Under the pieces are notes generated by a model. The model worked only from the letters and a program-made list of their open reading frames with translations, was not told where the DNA came from and made no database searches. The position numbers and the translations under genes are program-made. Shown in pieces: positions 23,783-32,099 of a stretch of DNA of 64,000 bases. Origin of the DNA: Bacteroidales bacterium MB20-C3-3 (GTDB taxonomy: Bacteria > Bacteroidota > Bacteroidia > Bacteroidales > UBA932); the NCBI GenBank assembly GCA_035609245.1, contig CP141202.1:1674001-1738000 (forward strand), read 5' to 3'. The first letter of the stretch is position 1. Every line of letters starts with the position of its first letter.

Positions 23783-24240
23783 GAGATAAAGATATTTTTA
23801 CAGGTGAAAGACTCCCTGCCATGATGGTGGGGTTTCTGAGGGAGCATCATGTTATGACTGTCGCAGTTTCTGCTGCTGATGATATTTGGTGCTCTCATGC
23901 CTTTTATGTATTTCTTGAAGATGAGAATGCATTTTTAATAATCTCTGAAGAGAAGACAAGGCATATAAAAATAGCAAGAAAGAATCCTGTTGTTTCCGGT
24001 GGGGTTGCTTTGGAAACTAAAAAAATAGGGGAGATAAGGGGGCTTCAGTTTAAAGCAATAATGGAGCAATGTGATGATTCTATTTTTGGAAAATATAAAC
24101 TATCTTACCTAAAAAGGTTTCCCTATGCAATCTTAAAAGGGGGTGATCTTTGGCTTCTGCGGATTACAGAAGCCAAGTTCACCGATAACAGACTGGGCTT
24201 TGGTAAAAAGCTAAGATTTATAAACGAAAAGCTCTCTTGA
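23773..24240 (+). CDS. YhbP-like FMN-binding split-barrel protein
   Basis: The 155-residue product resembles the pyridoxamine-phosphate-oxidase-like YhbP family: [53 protein letters not shown] and the terminal [10 protein letters not shown] all fit. Members bind flavin; the substrate is unknown. The start is GTG at 23773, which overlaps the U32 stop by ten bases; ATG at 23821 or 23824 is possible but would remove the family's N-terminal helix. The 3' end overlaps the convergent metK by 23 bases. Confidence 0.8.
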   Translation: MEIRDKDIFTGERLPAMMVGFLREHHVMTVAVSAADDIWCSHAFYVFLEDENAFLIISEEKTRHIKIARKNPVVSGGVALETKKIGEIRGLQFKAIMEQCDDSIFGKYKLSYLKRFPYAILKGGDLWLLRITEAKFTDNRLGFGKKLRFINEKLS

Positions 24241-25468
24241 TATCCTCAACGGCATCAAGTTTCTCCCACGCAAAAAACTCAACTTTTTTAACTACGGATT
24301 TCCCGTTTTCAACTAACTCAATCTCCTTTGTAAAAGGGTCTCTTCCCATATGACCATAAGCGGCAGTCATCTCATATATTGGATATTTGAGCTGTAGCCT
24401 TTCAATGATTTTGGCAGGCCTGAGATCAAAAACATCCTGTATAACAAGAGCTATTTCTCCGTCTGTAAGTCCACCGGCTGCAGTTCCGTATGTGTTTACA
24501 AAAACACTTACCGGTTTTGCGACTCCAATAGCATAAGCTAGCTGAACCAGGGCCTCTTTGGCAACACCGGCAGCTACAAGATTTTTTGCTATATGTCTGG
24601 CAGCGTATGCTGCTGATCTGTCAACCTTGCTCGGGTCCTTTCCGGAGAATGCTCCTCCTCCGTGTGCCCCTTTTCCGCCGTAAGTATCCACTATGATTTT
24701 TCTTCCGGTGAGCCCGGTATCTCCATGAGGCCCGCCGATAACAAATTTTCCTGTAGGATTAACATGAAGGATATAATCTCCTTTGAACAACTTCTGAGTA
24801 TAATCAGGCAATCTTCCAATAAGTCTCGGGATTAGAATACTCCTTACATCCTCCTTAATTTTTGCCTGCATTACTGAATCTTCTGCAAATTCATCGTGCT
24901 GTGTGGAGATAACAATTGTGTGAACTCTTACGGGATTGTTATTGTCGTTGTACTCAATTGTAAACTGAGATTTTGAATCGGGCCTGAGATAGGTCATCTC
25001 CACTCCCTCTCTTCTGATTTTTGCAAGTTCCAGAAGTGCGATATGGGAGAGAGTCAAAGGCAGAGGCATAAACTCTTCAGTATCAGTACAGGCGTAACCA
25101 AACATCATCCCCTGATCACCTGCTCCCTGCTCTTCAGGTACTGCAACATCAACACCTCTGTTAATGTCCGGAGATTGTTCATGTATTGCAGAGAGAATCC
25201 CGCAAGAGTTCCCGTCAAACATGTATTCGGCCTTTGTATAACCGATTCTGTTAATTACCCTTCTGGCTATTTGCTGGATGTCCACATAGGCAGTTGAGTT
25301 AACCTCGCCCCCTATCACCACAAGCCCGGTGCTTACAAAAGTTTCGCATGCTACTTTTGAATTACTGTCCTGTCTGATGAATTCGTCGAGAATTGCATCT
25401 GATATCTGGTCCGCCACTTTATCCGGATGACCCTCTGATACCGACTCTGATGTAAATAGATATGACAT
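24218..25468 (-). CDS. metK: S-adenosylmethionine synthetase
   Basis: The 416-residue enzyme makes SAM from methionine and ATP. Diagnostic motifs: [20 protein letters not shown] (start), [14 protein letters not shown] (ATP-binding hexapeptide region), [20 protein letters not shown] and [19 protein letters not shown] (P-loop-like). Expression is very probably controlled by the SAM-II riboswitch in its leader, giving feedback by its product. Confidence 0.98.
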   Translation of the reverse strand: MSYLFTSESVSEGHPDKVADQISDAILDEFIRQDSNSKVACETFVSTGLVVIGGEVNSTAYVDIQQIARRVINRIGYTKAEYMFDGNSCGILSAIHEQSPDINRGVDVAVPEEQGAGDQGMMFGYACTDTEEFMPLPLTLSHIALLELAKIRREGVEMTYLRPDSKSQFTIEYNDNNNPVRVHTIVISTQHDEFAEDSVMQAKIKEDVRSILIPRLIGRLPDYTQKLFKGDYILHVNPTGKFVIGGPHGDTGLTGRKIIVDTYGGKGAHGGGAFSGKDPSKVDRSAAYAARHIAKNLVAAGVAKEALVQLAYAIGVAKPVSVFVNTYGTAAGGLTDGEIALVIQDVFDLRPAKIIERLQLKYPIYEMTAAYGHMGRDPFTKEIELVENGKSVVKKVEFFAWEKLDAVEDIKRAFRL

Positions 25469-25555
25469 TGTCGTAAAAAATTAATAATATAATTATTTAA
25501 ACATTTCCGGAGGGAAAGAGTTCTTGAATACGCGAAATGCCTTGAAAAAAAGAAA

Positions 25556-25613
25556 ACTCAGAGAATTTTAGCATTTTTTCGTGTGGTTGCAAGCAATCAA
25601 ATCTCTCCACAAT
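25556..25613 (-). ncRNA. SAM-II riboswitch (metK leader)
   Basis: Read on the minus strand, the leader contains the SAM-II core: stem P1 UGUGG/CCACA (complements of 25607-25611 and 25582-25586), loop with GAUUUGAUUGCUUGCAA, then AAAAAAUGCUAAAA and a pseudoknot P2 in which AGAGA (25602-25606) pairs with UCUCU (25560-25564). The conserved UUUGAU, GCUUGCAACCAC and GCUAAAA elements match the class. It ends about 90 nt before the metK start. SAM binding would lower metK expression, probably at translation. Confidence 0.9.
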
Positions 25614-25622
25614 AATTTTGTG

Positions 25623-25630
25623 CAAATGTA
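25623..25630 (-). promoter_or_regulatory. -7 box of metK
   Basis: TACATTTG on the minus strand (complement of 25623-25630) places the transcription start near 25616, just before riboswitch stem P1. No good -33 box is visible. Confidence 0.6.
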
Positions 25631-25683
25631 TGTAATTTTTGTTAATAAAAAATGGTTACGATAATGTTAAATATTTCAAAATA

Positions 25684-25717
25684 ATTGTCATTTTTACTTA
25701 TGATTTACCTATTTTTG
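25684..25717 (+). promoter_or_regulatory. Promoter of the Oar-like receptor gene
   Basis: TATTTTTG at 25710-25717 is a consensus -7 box; ATTG at 25684-25687 may serve as the -33 element, though the spacer (22) is a little long. The start lies near 25724 with a leader of about 27 nt. Confidence 0.55.
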
Positions 25718-25750
25718 CGACACAAAACTTAACAATTTTTATAAATACCT

Positions 25751-28700
25751 ATGAAACAAACACTTAAGAAATTTATCATGGCGGCCATGAGTCTGCTTGT
25801 TGCCTTTGCAGCAATTGCACAGGTTACCACTGCGAGCATTTCAGGTTTTGTCAAGGACACGAAAGGCGATCCTGTGATGGGTGCTGTCGTTAAGGCAACA
25901 CATGCCCCTTCTGGAACTGTCTATTATGTTTCGACACAAAACAACGGACAGTACAATATCCCAGGTATGAAAATCGGTTCTCAATATCAGATTGAAGCTT
26001 CTAGTATGGGCTATGCGACTACAAAAATTGCAGATGTCACTCTCTCACTTGGTGATGAGGTGAAATTTGACTTTGAACTGAAGGAAGAGGCGGTTAATCT
26101 TGGTGAAATAGTTGTCACAGCGGAGGTAAATCCTGCAATCAATTCAAACAGAACAGGGGCACAGGAAATATTCACTAAAGACAGAATGTCCCGTATCCCT
26201 ACCATCAACAGGTCTCTCTCAGACTTCACAAAACTGACACCAATGTCAAGTGGAAGTAACTTCGCAGGAACATCGTACCGTTACAATAATGTTACTGTTG
26301 ACGGAGCATCTTTTAATAACTCATTCGGTTTGGCATCATCTCTTGGTGCTTCAGGAGTTGAGCCTATCTCACTTGAGGCTATTGAGCAGATTCAGGTTAT
26401 GATAGCTCCATATGATGTCAGAAACGGTGCCTTTACAGGTGGCGGGATTAACTCTGTTACAAAGTCCGGTAATAACATCTGGAACGGATCAGCATATTAC
26501 TATACAAAGAGCCCTTCAACAAGGGGTTATATACAGAAGGAAGACATAATTGCTGTTACTGACTTTTTCAGTCGTCAATATGGCGCCACACTCAGCGGAC
26601 CAATTATTAAGAATAAACTCTTCTTCTTTGTGAATGCTGAATTTGACCGTCAGGAGGTTCCTAACAGCTGGAGGCCAAGAGCAAACAAAACAACACCTGT
26701 CACAGGCTATTACTCCGCCGCAGATGTTGAGACACTTGATGAGATTGTTTCGTTGCTAAAAGATAATTTCAACTACAATCCAGGCACATACAATGTAACC
26801 AGCACTCCAACCGAGGCTGATAAGATTACTGCAAGACTTGACTGGAACATAAACCAGAAGAACAAACTTAGCTTCAAGTATTTTTATCTGAAGTCTTTCA
26901 ACACAAACAATCCAAGTTCTTCAGGCGCTATGTCTAACGGACGTGGTCCTAACAGCTATGCAATTCCTTTCTCAAGTGCATATTACAGGACAAACAACAA
27001 CTTCAATATCTTTATCGCTGAGTTGAACACAATCGTTAACTCTAAAATGTCTAACTCTTTAACTGTAGGTTATTCAAGACTCAGAGACTTCAGAGAGATG
27101 GACGGCGGCTTCTTCCCTGAGGTAAGTATTGGAGATGGTACAGCTTCTAAAAACTCACTGACAACATTCGGTACGGAGGCTAACTCATACAACAATAAAC
27201 TTGATAGTGACATTTACCAGATTCAGGATAACTTCATTATTAACCTTAATAAACATCAACTGACATTCGGTACACAGTCCGATTACAGAATGTTTGTCAA
27301 TGGTTATGCAAACAGTTTTGCAGGCCAATGGCAATTCGCCTCATTGGCTGACTTCAAGACAGACCTTCTTGCATACCAGGCATGGAAGAATGCCGGTTCA
27401 AACCCAAACAGCATACCAGGTACCACAGCTCTCTACTACAAACAGACTTACAGTATGACAGATGACGGGAAATTCCCGTATGCTGAGGTTAATGTAATGT
27501 CCCTAGGTTTCTATGCTCAGGATAAATGGAGTATTAAGGATAATCTTAAGGTTACATTAGGTCTTCGTATGGATCTTCCTATCTTCATGACTGATCTTCC
27601 AAAAAATGATTTGGTTGCAGGACTTACATTCCAGGATGGTCGTAAGATTGATGTATCTAAGTACCCTTCAGCAAAACCAATGATATCACCTAGAGTTGGT
27701 TTCAATTGGGATGTATTCTCAGATAAGAAGTTCCAAGTAAGAGGCGGTTCAGGCCTATTCTCAGGGACACCTCCATATGTATGGCTTTCAAATCAGGCAG
27801 GAAACAATGGTATTCTTTTCGCATCAACAACATCAAAGAACCACGCTTTTGACGGTGTTACAGAACTTCCTAAACCAACAGGTGCAACTTTACCTAAGGC
27901 TAATATAGCGATCACTGATCCTGATTTCAAATATCCTCAGCTTTGGAAGACAAACCTTGCAGTTGACTATAAATTCGGCAATGGATGGGTAGCAACAGCA
28001 GAGGTACTTTACAACAAAGATGTTAATGCAATCTACCACAGGGACATCAACCATCCTGACATGGACGATGCAACCAGAGTTACAAAACTCGGAGGCGCAG
28101 ATCAGAGACCTTATTTCATTGACAAAACTTTGAACGATCAGACATATGATGTTATTCTTATGACTAACTCTTCAAAAGGTTACTCGGTATATTCTACCCT
28201 TCAGTTGCAACGCAACTTTACAAATGGACCGCTTGATGGCTTATATCTGAATGCTTCTTATACATTTGGTAAGGCAATGAGCGTAACAGACGGCTCGTCT
28301 TCAGTTGCATCTTCATCATACAAATATCGTCCTGCAATCAATCCTGATGCAGAGGAACTTGGTTTCTCAGCCGGTTCATTTCCTCAGAGACTTCTTGTTC
28401 AGGGTTCTTACAGGAGAGAATGGGGTCCCAACTTTGCAACATCTATAGGTCTTGTATACCAGATGTATATGCCTTTCAGATATTCTTATACATATAACGG
28501 TGACGTAAACAACGACTCTTACTCATATAACGACCTCATGTTCATTCCTGCAACCAAGGATCAGATCAAAATCAAGCCTGCTCCAGGTGATACCCGTACA
28601 GCAGATCAGATTTGGGCAGAGATGGATTCTTTCTTTGATCAGGATCCTTATCTTAAGACTCGCAGGGGTAAATATTCGGAACGTAACGGAGGTATGGCTC

Positions 28701-29035
28701 CTTATGTGCACTCACTTGATTTCAACATTGCTCATGACCTAATCATGAAGCAGGCAAATGGTAAGTCACACACTATCAGGTTCTCGTTCGATGTTTACAA
28801 CTTCCTTAACCTGCTCAACCACGATTGGGGCGTTCAACAGACAACAGTACTTGGAAACCAGCAATACCAGTACCTGATTATGACAGACAAACCTTCTGCT
28901 ACAAACAATTACACACCGGCATTCTCAACTGCTTTGGATAGTAATAAGAAGGTAATTACTGACACTTTCAAGGATAACATCTCTTCATCTTCACGTTGGA
29001 CAATGATGTTTGGTATTAAGTATATGTTTAATTAA
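25751..29035 (+). CDS. TonB-dependent receptor, Oar-like
   Basis: The 1094-residue outer-membrane protein has a signal peptide ending near AAIAQ, a carboxypeptidase-like regulatory domain (about 27-115, ASISGFVKDTKGDPVMGAVV), a TonB-box-like NLGEIVVTAE, a plug (about 130-250, with YNNVTVDGASFNNSFGL and PYDVRNGAFTGGGINSVTKSG) and a long barrel ending in MMFGIKYMFN. There is no SusD partner, and the plug signature GGGINSVTKSG is typical of the Oar group. It imports or anchors an unknown large substrate. A hairpin terminator follows at 29058. Confidence 0.93.
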   Translation: MKQTLKKFIMAAMSLLVAFAAIAQVTTASISGFVKDTKGDPVMGAVVKATHAPSGTVYYVSTQNNGQYNIPGMKIGSQYQIEASSMGYATTKIADVTLSLGDEVKFDFELKEEAVNLGEIVVTAEVNPAINSNRTGAQEIFTKDRMSRIPTINRSLSDFTKLTPMSSGSNFAGTSYRYNNVTVDGASFNNSFGLASSLGASGVEPISLEAIEQIQVMIAPYDVRNGAFTGGGINSVTKSGNNIWNGSAYYYTKSPSTRGYIQKEDIIAVTDFFSRQYGATLSGPIIKNKLFFFVNAEFDRQEVPNSWRPRANKTTPVTGYYSAADVETLDEIVSLLKDNFNYNPGTYNVTSTPTEADKITARLDWNINQKNKLSFKYFYLKSFNTNNPSSSGAMSNGRGPNSYAIPFSSAYYRTNNNFNIFIAELNTIVNSKMSNSLTVGYSRLRDFREMDGGFFPEVSIGDGTASKNSLTTFGTEANSYNNKLDSDIYQIQDNFIINLNKHQLTFGTQSDYRMFVNGYANSFAGQWQFASLADFKTDLLAYQAWKNAGSNPNSIPGTTALYYKQTYSMTDDGKFPYAEVNVMSLGFYAQDKWSIKDNLKVTLGLRMDLPIFMTDLPKNDLVAGLTFQDGRKIDVSKYPSAKPMISPRVGFNWDVFSDKKFQVRGGSGLFSGTPPYVWLSNQAGNNGILFASTTSKNHAFDGVTELPKPTGATLPKANIAITDPDFKYPQLWKTNLAVDYKFGNGWVATAEVLYNKDVNAIYHRDINHPDMDDATRVTKLGGADQRPYFIDKTLNDQTYDVILMTNSSKGYSVYSTLQLQRNFTNGPLDGLYLNASYTFGKAMSVTDGSSSVASSSYKYRPAINPDAEELGFSAGSFPQRLLVQGSYRREWGPNFATSIGLVYQMYMPFRYSYTYNGDVNNDSYSYNDLMFIPATKDQIKIKPAPGDTRTADQIWAEMDSFFDQDPYLKTRRGKYSERNGGMAPYVHSLDFNIAHDLIMKQANGKSHTIRFSFDVYNFLNLLNHDWGVQQTTVLGNQQYQYLIMTDKPSATNNYTPAFSTALDSNKKVITDTFKDNISSSSRWTMMFGIKYMFN

Positions 29036-29057
29036 TAAATATTTAAACAATGCGTTT

Positions 29058-29096
29058 AGAGGGCGACTAAAAAGAGATTTTTGGTTTCCCTCTTTT
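29058..29096 (+). terminator. Terminator after the Oar-like gene
   Basis: AGAGGG (29058-29063) pairs with CCCTCT (29088-29093), with an inner AAAAA/TTTTT helix (69-73 with 78-82), followed by TTTT. It lies 23 bases after the stop codon. Confidence 0.55.
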
Positions 29097-29149
29097 ATGT
29101 ACAACATGATTTTTAGAAAATAAAATTATTATCTCGGTTGATTCATTGA

Positions 29150-29215
29150 TTAATTAATCAGCTTACCACAGGTAGTACCTGGGGAATGCAACTTGGTGTT
29201 CGTTTAGTGTTCTAA
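29150..29215 (+). pseudogene. Decayed C-terminus of a second outer-membrane receptor
   Basis: Twenty-one codons read LINQLTTGSTWGMQLGVRLVF and stop. The last part is a typical closing beta-strand of an Oar-type barrel (aromatic residue, alternating hydrophobics, terminal phenylalanine), close in style to the SSRWTMMFGIKYMFN ending of the intact neighbour. An in-frame TGA lies directly upstream (29147-29149) and there is no start, so this is a remnant. It sits just before its own terminator (29240-29275). Confidence 0.55.
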
Positions 29216-29239
29216 AAAGCAAGTTCAACACTAAAATTT

Positions 29240-29275
29240 GCGGGGTTCCTGATTTCAGGAATCCCGCTTTTTTTA
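29240..29275 (+). terminator. Strong intrinsic terminator
   Basis: An 11-bp stem (GCGGGGTTCCT at 29240-29250 with AGGAATCCCGC at 29257-29267, one G-U pair) is followed by seven T residues. It fits the end of the lost receptor gene at 29215. Confidence 0.88.
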
Positions 29276-29291
29276 TTGGCTTTAATTTTAC

Positions 29292-29299
29292 TAACTTTG
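29292..29299 (+). promoter_or_regulatory. -7 box of the YraN gene
   Basis: TAACTTTG matches the consensus; transcription would start near 29305, only about a dozen bases before the chosen ATG at 29318. Confidence 0.6.
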
Positions 29300-29317
29300 T
29301 TTAAGATGTTGAGGGAG

Positions 29318-29689
29318 ATGCATACCTGGAAGTCAAAAGTTAACACAGGAAGGATTGGAGAGAGAGAGGCTGAGGATTTCCTTTTAAGGAAGGGGTTGAG
29401 GACTCTGGAAAGAAATTGGCGGTATAGTCACAAGGAGGTGGACTTAATTATGGCCGGAGAGGATGCAATTCACTTTGTTGAGGTCAGATCATTAACAGCT
29501 CCATCTCTGATTAAGCCATACGAGAGTCTGGGTTTTAACAAAAAAAGAAACCTGATGGTAGCAGCCTCTGCGTATATGGCATTAAAACATATTAATAAGG
29601 AGATTTCTCTGGATGTGGTATCCGTCCAGTTTTTTGATGGAGAAGTTTTTATAGAGTATTTTTGTAATGCATTCACTCCCGGATGGTAA
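29318..29689 (+). CDS. YraN/UPF0102-family nuclease-fold protein
   Basis: The product (123 residues from the ATG at 29318) has the restriction-endonuclease-like fold signature: GRIGEREAEDFLLRKGLRTLERNWR, then KEVDLIMAGEDAIHFVEVRS, where E, D and E-x-R form the predicted metal-binding core. The family's function is unresolved; links to Holliday-junction resolution or competence are proposed by fold only. I chose 29318 because GAGGGAG precedes it and the -7 box at 29292-29299 rules out earlier starts such as TTG 29276; ATG 29306 is possible. Confidence 0.85.
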   Translation: MHTWKSKVNTGRIGEREAEDFLLRKGLRTLERNWRYSHKEVDLIMAGEDAIHFVEVRSLTAPSLIKPYESLGFNKKRNLMVAASAYMALKHINKEISLDVVSVQFFDGEVFIEYFCNAFTPGW

Positions 29690-29704
29690 ACAAAATAATG
29701 GCAA

Positions 29705-30799
29705 ATGAACAAGAATAATTATTGCATTATAATGGCCGGTGGAATCGGCAGCAGGTTCTGGCCTGTAAGCAGGAACTCAAAACCTAAACAATTTCTTGAT
29801 ATTCTGGGCGTAGGAAAGTCTTTTCTGCAGCAAACCTATGAGAGATTTTCTAAAATAATAGACAAGGAAAATATTGTAATTGTAACATCCTCTCTTTATA
29901 AGGAGATTGTATTTGAACAATTACCCGGGATAAATCCGGAGAATGTTTTGCTTGAGCCTTACCGTAGAAATACAGCACCATGTATTGCTTATGCGACATA
30001 TAAACTACTGGATAGAAATCCTGATGCAACTGTAGTTGTTGCCCCCAGTGACCATTTAATAGTTAATGATGATGAGTTTCTTGGAACTATAAAAAATGCA
30101 ATCGAGTACGCAAGTGGACATAATGTGCTTCTTACACTGGGGATTAATCCATCAAGAGCAGAAACAGCTTATGGCTATATACAGGTAAATAAGTCTTCTA
30201 AACTTGATATTGCAGGCAACAGAGCATATCTGGTTAAAACATTTACCGAAAAACCAAGCGAGGAGTTAGCAGAAGTATTTGTTAAATCAGGAGAATTCCT
30301 CTGGAATTCGGGTATTTTCGTATGGAATTTACAAACAATTAAAGCTGAATTAGAGGTTCATCAGAAGGGGATATCCTCAATGTTCAGCAAAGGAAAGGGC
30401 ACATACTATACTCCTGCCGAACAAGAATTTATAAAATCTGTTTACGAAGATTGCACGAGCATATCCATAGATTATGGAATAATGGAGAAAACGGAAAAAG
30501 CTATTGTTTATCCTGTTTCATTTGGATGGTCAGACTTGGGAACCTGGGATGCTTTGTATTCTGAGGCAGCAAAGGACAATTTCGGCAACCATATAGTTGG
30601 TGATGAGACAATGGTTTCAGATGTAAAGGAGTGTATAGTGGTGACACAAGAGAAGAATAAACTGGTTGTTTTAAAGGGGTTGGATGGGTATATGGTAATT
30701 AATACAGATGATGTGCTGCTGATTTGTCCAAGGGATGAGGCAGCTTTTAAAGGTATTTTAACAGATCTCCCTTTAAATGAATTTATGAAATATCAATAA
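29705..30799 (+). CDS. manC: Mannose-1-phosphate guanylyltransferase
   Basis: The 364-residue nucleotidyltransferase makes GDP-mannose from mannose 1-phosphate and GTP for glycan synthesis. Motifs: IIMAGGIGSRFWPVSRNSKPKQFL split over the start (pyrophosphorylase signature), LEPYRRNTAPCIAYA, VVAPSDHLI, FTEKPS and SIDYGIMEKTEKAIV. It lacks the C-terminal isomerase domain of bifunctional ManC/AlgA, so it is the monofunctional form. The arginine deiminase gene begins nine bases after it, though no metabolic link is obvious. Confidence 0.94.
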   Translation: MNKNNYCIIMAGGIGSRFWPVSRNSKPKQFLDILGVGKSFLQQTYERFSKIIDKENIVIVTSSLYKEIVFEQLPGINPENVLLEPYRRNTAPCIAYATYKLLDRNPDATVVVAPSDHLIVNDDEFLGTIKNAIEYASGHNVLLTLGINPSRAETAYGYIQVNKSSKLDIAGNRAYLVKTFTEKPSEELAEVFVKSGEFLWNSGIFVWNLQTIKAELEVHQKGISSMFSKGKGTYYTPAEQEFIKSVYEDCTSISIDYGIMEKTEKAIVYPVSFGWSDLGTWDALYSEAAKDNFGNHIVGDETMVSDVKECIVVTQEKNKLVVLKGLDGYMVINTDDVLLICPRDEAAFKGILTDLPLNEFMKYQ

Positions 30800-30807
30800 T
30801 ATTAAAT

Positions 30808-32085
30808 ATGGCAAGCGCACCGTTAACAATTGAGGTTCAGTCTGAAATAGGTAAATTGGATGCTGTTCTTCTTCACTCTCCCGGAGCTGAGGTTGAGAAT
30901 ATGACACCCAGAAATGCTCAAAGAGCTCTTTACAGCGATATTCTAAATCTTTCAATTGCACAAAAAGAGTACGAGCAGGTTTCCGGGGTGTTGAACAAGG
31001 TTGCTAAAACCTATCAGATTAGAGATCTTCTTATTAAGATTCTTGATAATCACGCGGAGAGAGAGGCACTTATTGGCAAGATTTGCGTAACAGAAAATGT
31101 TACTGACTATTTTGAATATCTGATGGATATGTCTTCAAAAAATCTTGCTGCTGTTCTTATTGAGGGCCTTCCTGCAAAGATAAACACCCTTACTGCATAT
31201 CTCAAGGATGATTATTATGCATTGCTGCCATTGTATAACTTCTATTTTACCAGAGATGCCTCTGTCTCTATCGGGAACAGGGCATTAATTTGTAAGATGG
31301 CAAGCAAGGTAAGGATGAGGGAATCGCTCATAACAGAAGCTATTTTTAGAAATCCTCAGTTTTTTGATTGTAATTTGCTGAATGCTCACGATTTTCAGCC
31401 GGGCAATGATGAAATATTTATGGAGGGGGGAGATATTTTAATAGCAAGAGAAGATATATTAATTATTGGTAACGGAATGAGAACAAGTAGTCTTGGAATT
31501 GATCAGCTGATAAACAGATTATGCAGATCAACCAGTCAGGATAAATGGCATGTTATTGTTCAGCAGCTACCGGACTCACCTGAGTCGTTTATCCATCTTG
31601 ATATGGTTTTTACATTTCTTGATGTAGACAAGGCAATGGTTTTTGAACCTTTAATATTAAATGATAACCAGTATCAAACTGTTCATATGACTATTGAGGG
31701 TGGCAGGGTTACAAAGATAAAAACGGTTAATAACATTCTCTCTGTACTTAAAAAATTAGGAATGGAGCTGGAGCCTGTCATTTGCGGTGGAAATGCAGAT
31801 GAGTGGAATCAGGAGAGAGAGCAGTGGCATAGTGGTGCAAACTTCTTTGCCTTTGCTCCGGGAAAGGTTATGTCATATGCAAGGAATATTCATACGCTTA
31901 ATGAATTAAGCAAAATGGATTTTGAAATTATCCCTGCCTGGGATATTGTAAATGGGAAAAGGGATTTATCCAAAACGGGACAATGCGTTGTTACGATAGA
32001 TGGCTCTGAGCTTCCCCGGGGAGGTGGTGGTGCCAGGTGTATGACAATGCCTCTTAGAAGACAATCTGTTAACTGGCCAAAATAA
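30808..32085 (+). CDS. arcA: Arginine deiminase
   Basis: The 425-residue enzyme hydrolyses arginine to citrulline and ammonia. Family residues: LLHSPGAEVENMTP (start), LYNFYFTRDASVSIG (catalytic Asp), FMEGGDILIARED, SFIHLDMVFTFLD (catalytic His in HLDMVFT) and the nucleophilic Cys in RGGGGARCMTMPL at the end. Length is normal. No arcB (ornithine carbamoyltransferase) or arcC (carbamate kinase) is nearby, so citrulline may instead go to the CtlX-type hydrolase encoded at 12631. Confidence 0.95.
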   Translation: MASAPLTIEVQSEIGKLDAVLLHSPGAEVENMTPRNAQRALYSDILNLSIAQKEYEQVSGVLNKVAKTYQIRDLLIKILDNHAEREALIGKICVTENVTDYFEYLMDMSSKNLAAVLIEGLPAKINTLTAYLKDDYYALLPLYNFYFTRDASVSIGNRALICKMASKVRMRESLITEAIFRNPQFFDCNLLNAHDFQPGNDEIFMEGGDILIAREDILIIGNGMRTSSLGIDQLINRLCRSTSQDKWHVIVQQLPDSPESFIHLDMVFTFLDVDKAMVFEPLILNDNQYQTVHMTIEGGRVTKIKTVNNILSVLKKLGMELEPVICGGNADEWNQEREQWHSGANFFAFAPGKVMSYARNIHTLNELSKMDFEIIPAWDIVNGKRDLSKTGQCVVTIDGSELPRGGGGARCMTMPLRRQSVNWPK

Positions 32086-32099
32086 TTCAATTAAATTTC

